Notes under the pieces: generated by a model | The model's input: the letters and a program-made list of their open reading frames with translations, nothing else | Databases searched by the model: none | Told to the model about the DNA's origin: nothing | Shown here: positions 11,125-22,196 of the stretch, piece after piece | How positions within the stretch are numbered: position 1 is the first letter of the stretch | How the letters are laid out: every line of letters starts with the position of its first letter | From: Puccinia triticina | Taxonomy: Eukaryota; Basidiomycota; Pucciniomycetes; Pucciniales; Pucciniaceae | Assembly: GCF_026914185.1 (NCBI RefSeq) | Contig: NC_070571.1 | Span: forward strand, 4,898,001 to 4,962,000 | Direction: 5' to 3' | DNA length: 64,000 nucleotides | Program-made: the position numbers and the translations under genes

Positions 11125-14076
11125 AATCAGAATATGTGTTCAAATGGATTTCACGTAAGTCTCGATCACGTAGATCGGACGAATCTTAGTGAGCTGAGTA
11201 TGAAGGAATCATCAGGTAGAGGGAGGCCACAACCGGCGCGATTTTGACGGCCACTTACCACTCATCCTCGCCGCGCCAGACGCTCATGATCTCGGGGATG
11301 ACCAAGTCGATGAGTTTGCGGACGTCGTCAGGCAGATTGATGTTGGCGATGCCGGGCTCGAGCTTGGGCGAGTCGGTGATTTCGTAGGCGATGGTGATGA
11401 AGGAGAGGAGCGTGGTGGCGGCCGCCTTGCGGGTGGTGGGATAGAAGTGGGTGAGCAGGGGGGTCAGGCTCTTGATGGAGGTTTCGAGGTAGGGCAAGAA
11501 GCTGGCTTTGGTGTATTCGAAGAGCTCCGAGACGGCGTCGGCGGCCACCGACTTCTCGACGGCCACCGCCGTCGTCGTCTTCATCAACTCATCATCATCC
11601 AGGTCCACATCATCAACATCAACAAACTCCGAGTCTTCCTCCGCCTCGTCCTCTTCGTCGTCCGCAGCCTTGAACCCCTTGATCATCTCGCTCGGCAGGA
11701 CCGACCCATCGTCCTCCTCCGCCTGGCCCAGACTCGCAAACACCGCCGGCATCACCCGGGGGAGGTAGGCCACGAACTCGGCCTCGTAGACCTTGGCCAG
11801 AGTGCCAAAGAAGATCATCGAGCATTCGCGCAGACTGGGGCTGTTCAGCTCGATGGCCTCGAAGGCGATGTTGAGACAGCCGTCGAGGAAGGGGCGGAAT
11901 TTTTCCTTGCCGACGGCAGAGGCGAGGGTGCCGACGGTGTCTTGCGCAACGCCTCGCAGCTCCTGCTCGTCTCCTTCGCCTTTGAGGGACAGGAAGGGGG
12001 TGATGTGCTGCATGCAGACATCGAAGTAGGGCTCGAATGCACCCTTGGCAGCGTACGCGGCCGAGCCGATGGCGCCGACAACCGTGCCCTTGAGCTTGGG
12101 AGGCGCCGAGTCGATCATGGGGACCAGACGCTCCATGAGAGGGTGGAGGTAGAGCCCGATGGTTTGGTCGTCGAGGACTTCGAGGAGCCCATCGAGTGCG
12201 GTCATCGCGTTCCTTTGACAGGTAGGGTCGTTGAGCAGAGCCGAAACTCGGGGAACCAGGATCTCGTGACGACTGGCACACTCGTCGACCAGCATTTCGC
12301 AGATGCAGGACAGGGCAGTGCAGGCTGCACGACGCACGCGGGGATCGTTGTCCTCCAAGCTGGTGTCGATGAACGGCCACAACTGGTCGATGTGCGGCTG
12401 GATGAAGAGGGAGCAGCCTTCGACAGTCACGCCAAGGGCCATGACGGCAGCCTTGCGCATAGAGGGGTCGGGACTGCGGAAACATTCTTGGATTCGGGCG
12501 TAGAGTGCTGGGAAGACGGCTTGTGGAGAGAGGGAGGTGGAGAGGGCGTCGAGGCATCGGAAAGCTGTCTGTGTAGACAAACAGGAGGAAGTCAGCTAGC
12601 AGAAAAGATATGAACAGCCTGGTGGAGGACAACATACCCTGGCCACGGAGTCATCTTCCGGGTCCTCGGGCTCGTCTTCGGCCCCAATGGTAATCAAGGA
12701 ATCGACGATAGGCTTGATCAAGTCCATCGACGCGATCTTGGACTTCTTGAACTTGATGGTCCAGAGGAGACAGTTGAGGGCCATGATGCGCTGGGATTCG
12801 TCGAGGTTCTTGTTGTTGCCGATGGTAGCGTTGAACTGGACGACTTGCTGGAAGTGGGCGTTGATGAGGGGGACTTCGATGATGAGCAGGGTTTCGAGGG
12901 TGTCGAATCCCTTCTTGGCCCCGTTTTCGTCGCCGGCTTCCAAGGTCTGTCCGATCACGACCAACATCTGGGGTATCATTGCCTGGAAGGAGGCCTAGTG
13001 GAGGGGAAGAGCTGGGGTCAGCGGAGAGACGCTAAGCAGGAAGGAGTGGCTCGGACTGACGATGGAGGACTCTTCGTCAGCCTCGATGTACTCGGCCACG
13101 CGGCCGAGGGCCTGGACGGTGGTCACCCGGACTTCGAGGCTTTCGGGGTCCTGGAGGGTCTTGGCGAAGAGGGCGTAGATCTGGGGGAGGTTCTCGGCGA
13201 ACGAGTCGACGACGGTGTCCATGAGGCTGGAGAGGGTGAAGATGGCCACCTCGCGTTCCTGGGCCACCGGGCTGTCGGTGGCCTTGATGAGGAAGCCGAG
13301 CAGCTGGGGCCAGGCCTTTTCGGGGAGCTCGTACTCGGCGATCTCCGCGATCACCCGGGCGATCGAGTGGCGGGTGATCGGCACGGGCTCAGAGACGACG
13401 ATCTCGAGCAGGCGCGACTTGATCGCATCGCGCATCGACGACTGCAGCTTCTTCCAATGTTTTCGTTTGCCAGCGGAGACCCGCTTCCTCAGCTCGACAG
13501 CCGAGAGCTGGCGGACCGCGGGGGTGTTGCATGTCGTGAGGATCTCAAAGAGGCCGGGAATGGCCAATGGAGAGCGATAGAACTGTTCGTTGAGTGCTTG
13601 GGTGGCCTGTCGGAGTCAACACGTCAGCGCGTTGAGTAATGGACAAAGGGGTGGCTGTGCGGGCTGGTGGAAATAAAAAAAAAAAAAACGCGCCGGGCAT
13701 GGGTTGCAGGTTGGGGGATGACGTCATACTAACGAGATTCCATCCTATACGGATTGTAATCTTCAGCGAGCCAGAGCTCTAAAGAATAGCGGTTCTGAAT
13801 TGGTGATAATCATCCGCCATCCACCCAGACCTGCCCAGCAGGGATATACTGAGGGCGCGACTGTTTCTTGAGAGGGAAGATGGGCGCAGGGGGCGGGAAA
13901 GTGGGGATCGTGGAGAGAGAGAGGGGAGTACTAACCGCTTTGATCCCATCTGTGCCGGAGGGGGTGGCGATCTGTTCGAGGCAGGCCTGCAGCTGGGGGA
14001 CGAACTGGGGCTGGGGGAGAGGGGCCGGTCAGCAGGGTGGGGGCAGTGGTGATGGAGGCAGGCAGCTTACGTCCAT
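9868..14076 (-). CDS. KAP123: Karyopherin Kap123 / importin-4 (importin beta-4 family)
   Basis: HEAT-repeat nuclear import receptor. In yeast, Kap123 carries ribosomal proteins and histones through the nuclear pore and releases them on binding Ran-GTP. Nine exons on the minus strand: 14071-14076, 13936-14010, 13061-13606, 12638-12994, 11259-12568, 10935-11011, 10294-10877, 9994-10227 and 9868-9915. All introns have GT-AG ends. The joined length, 3237 nt, is an exact multiple of three and gives 1078 aa, close to yeast Kap123 (about 1110). Supporting features are the start MDPQFVPQLQACLEQ, an importin-beta N-terminal region, the arginine-rich HEAT segment DPRVRRAACTALSC, GAIGSAAYAAKGAF, and an acidic loop in the middle (EEDSEFVDVDDVDLDDDE). 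The first exon holds only Met-Asp. The gene is GC-rich compared with its surroundings. Importin-5/Kap121 is the nearest alternative family; the N-terminus and the order of motifs fit Kap123 better. Confidence 0.93.
11084..11121. repeat. (TG)n microsatellite in a Kap123 intron
   Basis: About 18 uninterrupted GT dinucleotides inside the intron 11012-11258 of the Kap123-like gene. Likely length-polymorphic. Confidence 0.95.
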
Positions 14077-15284
14077 CGGGAGAGTGGATGGGGAGAGGTG
14101 GGTGATGGCTGCGTGTGAATATCGCGAGGGGAGGAGGGGGGAGAAGGGGGGGGGAGATGAAGGGGGCGGGCCGGGGGGGGCTACGGCGGGCAGAATGTGG
14201 GCGGAGGGGGGCTGAGCCCTAGTACCCGCTTAGGGCTCAGATGGTGAGAAGAGAACACCCCCTTTCATTCTGCAACTTCTGTGCTGAAATACGCCCTTTG
14301 GCATTCCTCACTATCAACCTATGACATCTTTGTGACACAAAAGAAAACAACCTCTTCAAACAAACACACAGCTCAGTAAGATGGAATGGAATCCGAGAGA
14401 TAAGCACATCGAGAGAGAAGAAGAGAATAAAAAAAAAACGAACAGCGGTGGGTATGAGGGGGAGGTGAAGGGAGAACCATCGACCCCCAATTCGATTCGA
14501 GTCGGGAAGCAAACCTGCGATGGCCGCATCAGCTCTCCTCTCCGGCTGTTGGGCACTCAGACGCGCCGTTCCGCTTTGACGCGAATTCAGGGGTGTCGGA
14601 GGTCGCTTGTGACCTTTGGGCAGAGATTCATGGAATGGGAACCCGTCTCCTTTGCCCCGTTCGAAGCTCCCACAGCTGCGAAAGGAGTGTCGTTGCAATC
14701 CACAAATGTGTCCTGGATCCAGCGGGCTGATCACCGAGCTGGAACCGAGAAGTACATGGACCCGCGGGAGCCGGCCTTCCAGCCCACAACCGATCCGCCG
14801 CCTTGCGGTCTTCTTGGAGGTGCTTCTGGCCGCACCAGCCGGCGGCTCTGGCGCCTCCTTGGCAACAAGCACTTCGACACCGCAGAGAGCCGCAGAGGTT
14901 TCCACCATCCAGCAACCTTTCCCCAGGACCAACGAAGTATGATAGCCAGCAAGCCTGCGGGCGAGCGCCCCGGCCAGACGACACTAGCACGATCCACACA
15001 CTTATAGTTTTCGGGGGTGGCTCGTCGCCCGCAAGAAGAGATGCACTAGGGGAGCCCCGGGGCAGCCAGCCCCTCACGGCGCTTGCAGCCCACAACACTC
15101 CGATGACAACACTCCGATGGATGAAGAGAGGAGCAACTTATATTGAGCCAGGGAAATGGTAACTGTCTATCCGATCCTGGTACATCTCCCGCCGTTGCGC
15201 GCAGGACTGTCGAACCGAGTGAAAAAAAAAAAGAAAATAGGAAAAAGGGGTTCCGTGCGGGGGGCGACGGGCGAGCCGCGGGGG
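14077..15284. other. Kap123 upstream region and GC-rich stretch without a confident gene
   Basis: Holds the 5' region of the Kap123-like gene (minus) and the 3' side of the secreted-protein gene. 14381-15007 on the plus strand (208 codons) and overlapping minus-strand frames between 14237 and 15098 are open. In this GC-rich DNA all frames tend to stay open, and none shows a domain, signal peptide or convincing splice pattern. A real gene here cannot be excluded. Confidence 0.4.
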
Positions 15285-15925
15285 TCACTTCTGCAGCGTG
15301 ACGAGGGTGGAGTTGCTGTACAGCATCGGGCTCTGGGTGGCCTGTGGGGGAGAACACGAAGCACACAGGGCGGGTCAGCGCACTGGGCGGCAGGAAGAGG
15401 GCGCGAGCGGGCGTACGCCGAGGAGCAGGTACTGGGAGAGCACGAGTTCGTAGCTGTGTGCGGACGAGGACGCGGGTCAGGGCCGAGGCCAGCACGGGGA
15501 GAGAGAGGGAGGGGGCGGGGCATACGGGGCTGCGCCGGCGACGAGGTGTTTGGCGGGGGGGAGGCGGAGCGAGAAGCGGTAGCTGTAGTCGCGCGGGTCG
15601 ATGTGCAGGTCGCTGGCGTAGAGGGTCTTGAGCACGAGCGCGGCTCCCGAGGCCTGGGCTCTGAGGCCGAGCGTGAGGGCGACGGTCTGCACGGACGACG
15701 TGGTGGCTGCGGGGCGCTCCTGTCAGCCCTCAGCGCTGGCTGTGGGGGGCGCAAGGGGGCGCACTCACAGGTCAGCTTGAGGACGATGTCGGCCCGCTGC
15801 CCGCGATGCAGGACGGCGCCGGCCGCCGGCGACTGGATCGTTATTTGCTGTGCAGCCGCTCGCTGGATGCTGGTGAGGCCCAGGAGGAGGAGGAGCAGGA
15901 GGAGGAGGGGCGAGTGGGCGGCCAT
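15285..15925 (-). CDS. Small secreted protein, Nis1-like layout
   Basis: Four exons on the minus strand: 15769-15925, 15526-15706, 15417-15453 and 15285-15341, with GT-AG introns. The joined 432 nt close in frame as 143 aa. Residues 1-25 are a strong signal peptide: MAAHSP, a run of nine leucines, then cleavage near AAAQQ. The mature part begins with an ITIQSPAAGAVLHRG-like beta-rich segment. Later come LKTLYASDLHIDPRDYSYRF and, near the end, YELVLSQYLLLGATQSPMLY followed by NSTLVTL. This pattern (short beta protein, LYAG-like motif, hydrophobic strand before a GA-x-SP motif) resembles the Nis1 family of secreted fungal effectors. The similarity is from memory of the fold pattern and is weak. 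Two features are certain: it is secreted, and it is unlike the neighbouring three-member family. No membrane segment follows the signal peptide. Confidence 0.75.
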
Positions 15926-16303
15926 GGTGGGTTGTGTGTGGGTCGGAGCTTGGGGAGAGAAGCGTGTGTGGGGTGGTGAGCCAGTGCCTGCGGGCTTCTG
16001 CGGGGCTGCAAGCCACAGCCCTGTCCGCGGCGTGGATCCGCAGGGACCAGCCCCAGCGAGGGAGCCGAGAGAACCTCCCACTGCGGACAGCCAGCGAGTC
16101 ACGCCAGCCGGGCGGAGATGAGGACGACGGATGGCTGCTGCAGGTTTCGTCCCCTGTTCTCGCCGGTGCTCTCATCCGGTCGACGGGCCTGTAGTGTCTC
16201 GATGAAAGCCGCCAAGAAAACAATATACATACATACATCTTTGCAAGAAACGTGCTGCCGGGGGATGCTGTTTCATCATCCATCCGCCCGGGCAAACCCA
16301 GGA

Positions 16304-16319
16304 CCAATATATATATAAA
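16304..16319 (+). promoter_or_regulatory. CCAAT/TATA core promoter of secreted-family copy 1
   Basis: CCAAT at 16304-16308 runs directly into TATATATATAAA (16308-16319), 74 bp before the start codon at 16393. Confidence 0.55.
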
Positions 16320-16392
16320 CTAGTTTTCTGTCTCTGCTCACAGCCATCATCACACATCCCAACCAACCGCCAGTGCACCACCAAAAGTAGAC

Positions 16393-18385
16393 ATGCGGCA
16401 CATACTCAGCCCATCGCTCGCTCTAGCAGCTCTGCTCCTCCAGGGGGCCGTGCATGGGAACAGACTCGGCAAGCGAATGCAACACTTGCCGGGGATCGTC
16501 GATCCCGCCTGGGCCGGTGAGTCGTCCCGCCAGCTGATACAACACGCCGCTCACTCCAGCGCTCATCCATCACGAACATTTTTCACGAGAACAGATGGAT
16601 ACCATGCGGCCGCATACAGCCCGTCCTCGACGGAAGCTTCTAGAGGTCTGTCGTTACAAATACCTTCCATAATGAGGGATTCGGAATTTACCGATTCAAA
16701 ATCCTGTAGAAATGTCGCGCTACGACCTCCCTCAGCTCGAGATCGACCGCAGAGCGGACATCTGGGCACAAATGGGCAAGCTGTCCACTGTCTTCTCTCT
16801 CCCTCTCAGTTTGACTCCGGCTGTCGCCTGATTTTTGATACTCTTTCACCATACACAGGCGGATCGGACAGTGTGTCACACCATGGTGCGTTGCCAGTTT
16901 GATTCGGCTGACCAAGACAGACGATCCATGGAGCTGATAAGTGGGTGATCCAGCAAGCAAAGAGGACAAGTTCCGCGATACCAAGATGATCAACAAGATT
17001 AGAGATCTGTTGATAGACGATCGGCTAGAATTAGGGAGGCTGGGGCTACCGGACAGCCATCCTGCCAACAACATGAAGCCAGCCTTTGGCCTTTTACACG
17101 ACTTTTATGATGCCAAGCTTGGGCCACTCGTTGGGAAAGACCTTGATGAAGGTCTGCATATGTTTGATGCGGAACTGGCTAGGAAGCAGGAAGGAGCAGA
17201 CCATCTGGAAACCCTGAGGGGGATCCTGGACACAGAGCGTGATGGAGAGAGCCTGCGAAATGCAGAATTCATCTTGGTCAGAGATGCCCTCTATGCACTT
17301 CATCTCCTCTACAAACACCAACTGATCACCGTAGAACAAGTGAGAAACTTTTTCAAGGCTGACGGAATCATCAAATCCCTGGGGAGACACCTTGTTGACT
17401 GTTATGGAGAATATTACCCCCACTTCTCCAACTTCAAAAACTTCTTGCCGGACATGGATTTCTTGAAAGCGGACTCGAAAAGTGTGGAATTGCATTGGTG
17501 GCTCAATTGTAAGCATAGCAAACTGGCTGAATCAATCGGGAGCAGGCGGCTGACAAAGTGGAGCTTGGTATTCAAGTGATTGACAGGACCACTCGGGGGA
17601 AGATTCTCCTCAGATCAATGCAGAAGCTGTTTGCAAACATGGCGCCCCAAAGAGTCGTTGGGGAAGACATCTCCTCGGTTAAATGGGGAGTATTCCTTGA
17701 CGAGGGGTTCTATCAGACTTTTGAATGGAAAGGCTCGACCATAAACCCTCATGGAAATCAGTTGGACCGATTGAAAGAATATGTGATCACCATTTCGGAA
17801 GCCACTTCCACAACCAACAGTCTTGAAGAGGTACTGTCAAACTTCTGGATCCGGAATGTGATATTCAAATACAATGCCAACCACATCCCTCGCTCACTCT
17901 CCAAGTCGAGGCCGGGAGAGCCGGGAGCGCGGATCATGCGGCAGCACGAACTGGCCAAGAAGATCCTCCAAATTCATGTGGCCAGAAACAGGTTCTTTGA
18001 GCATGAATGGTGGTTTGATTCAACCAGTCCCATCATCCATCTCCAGAGCAAGAAATGGATAGGAAGAGTCGAGCAGAAGAAGCACAAAGCCCCTGAAGAG
18101 TACAATCAACTCAAAGCCCAATGCCAGGTGTTACTCGAAACATCCGCATCCGATCAGGAGCTCGGCCGGTGCGGGATGGGCTTTGTTGTACAAGGCCTAT
18201 CTGACGCCAACACCATCAGGAACGGCTGGCTCAACCAAATCACTACCCACACGCGTCCCTCCTTGACGGACAACAGCCCCTCCAAAAGGGACAAGCTCAA
18301 GGGGAAGCTGGACACTTTGCGAGGACACTACGGCGATAAGGTCGCCCGAGTCCGGGCGAGGGTCACAGGGGCCAAAGAAAAGTGA
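16393..18385 (+). CDS. Secreted family protein, copy 1 (candidate effector)
   Basis: Six exons: 16393-16516, 16595-16645, 16710-16775, 16859-16885, 16954-17508 and 17577-18385. The 1632 nt close in frame as 543 aa. Boundaries were fixed by comparison with copies 2 and 3, which have the same architecture. Intron 3 starts GCAAGC, so it appears to be GC-AG. Residues 1-22 form a signal peptide ending LLLQGAVHG. They are followed at once by RLGKRM, where Lys-Arg looks like a Kex2 site, and then PAWAG. The next short exon encodes a Y-H-A-A-A motif. Exon 5 carries the first conserved block (FILVRDALYALHLLYKH; LGRHLVDCYGEYYPHFSNF; PDMDFL). Exon 6 carries the second (VFLDEGFYQTFEWKGS; EEVLSNFWIRNVIFKYNAN; RNRFFEHEWWFDS). 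I do not recognise the family, and no catalytic motif is visible. It is GC-richer than copies 2 and 3. Confidence 0.85.
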
Positions 18386-19317
18386 GTTGGAGGAACTCTT
18401 GTGGGGAAACTTTTACAGTGGGAAGATATGGCCCGGCTGATTTGGGTTTTGCTTGATGAGCAGGAATACAGATCAATAGGCCCCTATGAATTGCAGAGGA
18501 GCAAAAGGATTCTTTTCAAGCTTGCCAGTTTTTCCCCTCTACTTCTTCCCCAGTCCCCTGTGAGGTCCCCTGCACCTTGTGTATTTCAGAAGTAGATCAG
18601 CAAGACTTGATATCCCTGCCACCTCCTGCCTCTTCTAGATTTTTCAAGGAAACTGCTGCTCTCTCATACCAAGCTAGCAAAGCATTCCAATTTCCATTCC
18701 TATCTCTCTTTCTCTTTCAATCATTTCATTTCCAAATGTATATACTGAGGGAAAGCAAGACCCCTGCTCTCTCAGACGCTGGCCCATTGAAATACAGCCC
18801 TGGTCAATTTGGATGTGCACAGGCCAAAGAGGGGGCGTTGAGGCCAGTTGATTTGTGAAGTGTACTACTGAAAAGCAGGAGAAAACTGGATGCTTTTGGA
18901 GTACATCATACGATATTGAAGATGAATCAACAAGATTAGTAAAATAAGAATGAATATCTGTTAGTCTGCAAACATGATGTATCACCACAGTATAGGAGGT
19001 CTGTTGGCATGACCCACAACCACTGTTGGTGTAGGACTCTCAAGTGATTCTGCTCCAAATTGGATCCTTAGAGACGGCTAAGGTGTCAGCTGCCACGCTA
19101 ACAAGGGGAGCCAACTCAGCCAGTCTTTGGGGTAAATTGGACTAGAATACCAGAGATAGTGTCTCATGAAAACAGGAAGAGAGTTAGAGCTTGAGATTAT
19201 GAGGTACAGATAAGGCCAGTCTCCAGTGGAAGGTTGAATCTGAGTAGTAGAGAAAGAGGAAAGGGATCTGATGTAAACCATAATCTCAGTATTTGAGTAT
19301 GGTCAAAGACTACAACA
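18386..19317. other. 3' region of secreted-family copy 1 and spacer
   Basis: No gene seen. AT-rich, with short chance frames only. It ends at the TGCAACA word that flanks the fold-back element. Confidence 0.5.
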
Positions 19318-19324
19318 TGCAACA

Positions 19325-20560
19325 GTGGGTCGCTACTTTACGGTTATTGGTAAAGTAGCGTTATTGTAGCAATTTTTGGTCACTCTATAATGACCGGACT
19401 GGTAGCCACCGTGTAATAGTGCAATATCAATAACACACTGAAGGAGAGGGTTTTTTTCAAGTCTTCTACAATATCTATGCGCAGAGCAGCATTTATTGAG
19501 CAGTAAAAGGCCATTTGAGGGCAAATTTGGCCTTTCAGTGCTCATTAATATGCTCATTTACCATCAACGGCCGTATGAAATGAAAGATTTCAGACGACTA
19601 AGAGAATTTTATTCCTTAGTGACAGTTTCTAATTACAACTTGATCATAATTAGATAGGAGGAATGAGGGTGAAGATTTACCTAAGAGCAGGCAATTAGGC
19701 CGCTCTCTTAGCGTGAAGCTGATAAGGATGGGATGAGTAGATTGGACAGCGGGTCTAATGTTTAGCCTGTGTCGGTCTAGGCAGCGAGTACCGTTAGCTC
19801 ATCTGTTCTTCTCTTATCATTCCTCAAGACTTTATGGTCCTTACCCAGTTTGGGTTTCTGGCCCTTAGGGTCCACTTGGTTGTTCTAGGCGAAACGGCGG
19901 AGTAGCAATGCTGTCTTGTCTGAGTGGAGCATTACTCATTAGCCTCTTTGTTTCTTTTTGCCAGCTAGGGACACAACCACTTACCGTGTCTCTCTACTTC
20001 TCTTTGGTAGTAGGCGGTGCGGTTGGTCTTGTCCTCCTCAACGATGTCTAGGGGATTTGAGATTTTCATGGAAGAAGCATTAGCTTTCCATGTCGCTTTC
20101 AGAGTTTCGAGATGTCAGTCGCTCACCTTTGGTGTTGACTGATATTCTAGCTCTTAGTTGCTGAGAGCCGGGATTAACCACAAGCCTGATTTTGTTGCTT
20201 GCTGGTGTTGGACCTGCATACATCAAATTTGATGTGTCAGTTTTACAACGCCTCGCGGCTGTTTTGGACTGCGGAAGATGGTTTGCTTTGCTTACCAAGT
20301 TCCGCAGCTGATTCAGCTCCGGGCAGCTCTCTCAATTTATGAGCGCTAAGCCTTTCGCCTTGGTGAGAAATCTCACATGAAAGGGCCATTCTAGGGCAAA
20401 ATTGACCTTTCATTACAACAACACATTATTTTACCAGTAACGGCTGTTGATTTGGTTATCCGCGCGCTAGCAATAACAATAGCCGTGAAAAAGAATAACT
20501 GAAGGTCGCTACTTTACTCTGCCAGCCTGGTTATTGTAGAGTAAAGTAGCGACCCACCAT
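19325..20560. mobile_element. Non-coding DNA element with fold-back ends
   Basis: The ends are inverted copies of GTGGGTCGCTACTTTAC (left from 19325, right ending about 20557). The whole is flanked by TGCAACA at 19318-19324 and 20561-20567, a probable 7- or 8-bp target duplication. Each end is itself a hairpin. On the left, CGCTACTTTAC (19331-19341) pairs with GTAAAGTAGCG (19350-19360). On the right, a 16-bp arm at 20504-20519 pairs with 20539-20554. Just inside each end is a related direct block: GGCCATTTGAGGGCAAATTT near 19508 and GGCCATTCTAGGGCAAAATT near 20384. No transposase frame is present. The 7-8-bp duplication would suit a hAT-like element, but the superfamily is unproven. Confidence 0.75.
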
Positions 20561-20918
20561 TGCAACATGGACAGGTAATCAGAACTGAGGAATCTTCATA
20601 CAGGAAGAGACTTTCTAACTTGGACTGTCTTTTCTGTGATGGGCTTATGTGGTTTCTGTCTGTCACATGTCAATTGAGTGATGCCACTATGCATCCTACC
20701 TTGCAGAGAGGCGCTATGGCCCACTATCTGGAGTTGGTTTGTTAGTTGCTGCACTTTGCAAACTGGCGGCCTGCAGAAAACCACTACCAAATAAGCACCC
20801 AGCTGGCAGCCACAAGTTTCTGTAGCACCCACCCACAAATGGGTGGTATTGTTTGAGCACACACACCCTATTCTGTGGGCACACAGTAGCTGAAGAGGTG
20901 TGGTTGGAGGGAATTGCG

Positions 20919-21003
20919 GGGGGTGTAGTCTAGTTGGTAAAGGCAGCACTCTGTTATGTGTCACAGTATAGCTGAGGTTGTGAGTTTGACTCTCACAAGA
21001 ATC
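20919..21003 (+). repeat. tRNA-like sequence (SINE head or tRNA pseudogene)
   Basis: A box-A-like TAGTCTAGTTGG lies at 20926-20937 inside a D-arm that can pair fully (GTCT with AGGC). Downstream is a perfect T-arm: GTGAG (20980-20984), a 7-base loop TTTGACT, and CTCAC (20992-20996). The acceptor stem does not pair and the anticodon arm is poor. It is therefore not a working tRNA, but a tRNA-derived internal polymerase III promoter such as a SINE head. Confidence 0.45.
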
Positions 21004-21098
21004 ATAATCCTTTTACATTCTCTACATAAGTGACACTCCAGGTTCATGTGGGATTAACATTGTCCAACTCCAGTCACCATTTCACCTTGCATCCTTGT

Positions 21099-22196
21099 CA
21101 CCAGGGGAGATATGTTCCCACTCCCCAGGGAGTGCCAGAGCTGAATTTTATGTGAGTTTTGGTAGGATGTGAGCCTGATGTGGATTAGTAACTCATCCCC
21201 AAAATAGTAAATTGGATGGAGAAGTTAGTGAAAAGTCAGTCACAATTGATTTGGAAGTCAACACAATGTTGTGTAGAATTCTTTTGTTTTCTATGTACAA
21301 CTGTAGGAAGAAATATGATGAAATGATATTTCACCAAAGTCCAACTCATCAATTGCTCCTGTCTACTGATTTTTAAGGATAGCAAAGCAAAATTCCCATT
21401 CTCAAAAGTAATTCTTCCAAAAAAATGGGTTTCTTGTAATTCACATTATATGCCCTGATGTACAAAATTAAACTAAAAGTCGACTTGGTATTATTGGGTT
21501 TAGATTTTTGGAATGTGGTCATGTTGCAGTCATTGAAATTGAAACCCATTTTCTTGTAAATGCGGGAATTAATTTGAATTTGGCTGATAAAAATGACAAA
21601 AAACTGTTTTAATAGGGTGAAAGTCTGAGTTAAGTCAAGGTTGGATTGCGGTGCCAATTCACTTTGGCCATATATCCTGTCCTCCTCACAAAAATGATCT
21701 AGTGAATTTTGTATTTTTTTGCTTTTCAAAATTCACATGTGCACATGCAAGTTAACCTTTTTGCACTTTGCTAATAGTCACCCTGATGTACACGCGTACA
21801 TTGAGGTGGAAATATCACAGGATGGGCCTTTCACAGCCACATGAAAAGTAAAAAATTTGTTTTGAGACACCAATTGTCCTCCTGATGTACGCGAGTACAT
21901 GAGGGGGAAAAAATCACAGGCTGGGCCTTTCACATCTCCATGGAAAGGACACGCTGGTCATGGAGCCAAGAAAGGACTATATTCTGGATGAGTTCTGGAT
22001 GAATTATAGATGAGTTCTGGATGATTTTTTGGCAAGTTATGGTTTATTTCAGGATGATTTCCAACTGATTTCCACGCTGACTTCCAGTCTTGTTCATACC
22101 TATTCACTATTGCTTTACCAAAGGCCTCCAGCACAGTTATGGAAAAAAGTTATAGTAAGGCACTCCCTGGGGAGTGGGAACATATCTCCCCTGGTG
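21099..22196. mobile_element. Non-autonomous element with 38-bp perfect inverted ends (CACTA-like)
   Basis: 21099-21136 and 22159-22196 are exact reverse complements of each other over 38 bp, beginning CACCAGGGGAGATATG. Both sides carry TGT immediately outside, a possible 3-bp target duplication. Ends starting CAC plus a 3-bp duplication are the habit of the CACTA superfamily. Inside are two imperfect direct repeats, about 21783-21848 and 21880-21946. Each has a palindromic core (TGTACACGCGTACA or TGTACGCGAGTACA) followed by GGGCCTTTCACA. No transposase frame is present. Confidence 0.65.

Noticed and set aside
11447..12613. 388-codon open frame on the plus strand
   Set aside because: It is antisense to exon 5 of the Kap123-like gene in GC-rich DNA. 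Its content of His/Asp/Glu/Leu is a mirror of the real frame and it has no domain.
14381..15007. 208-codon plus-strand frame upstream of Kap123
   Set aside because: All frames stay open in this GC-rich stretch; no recognisable motif on either strand.
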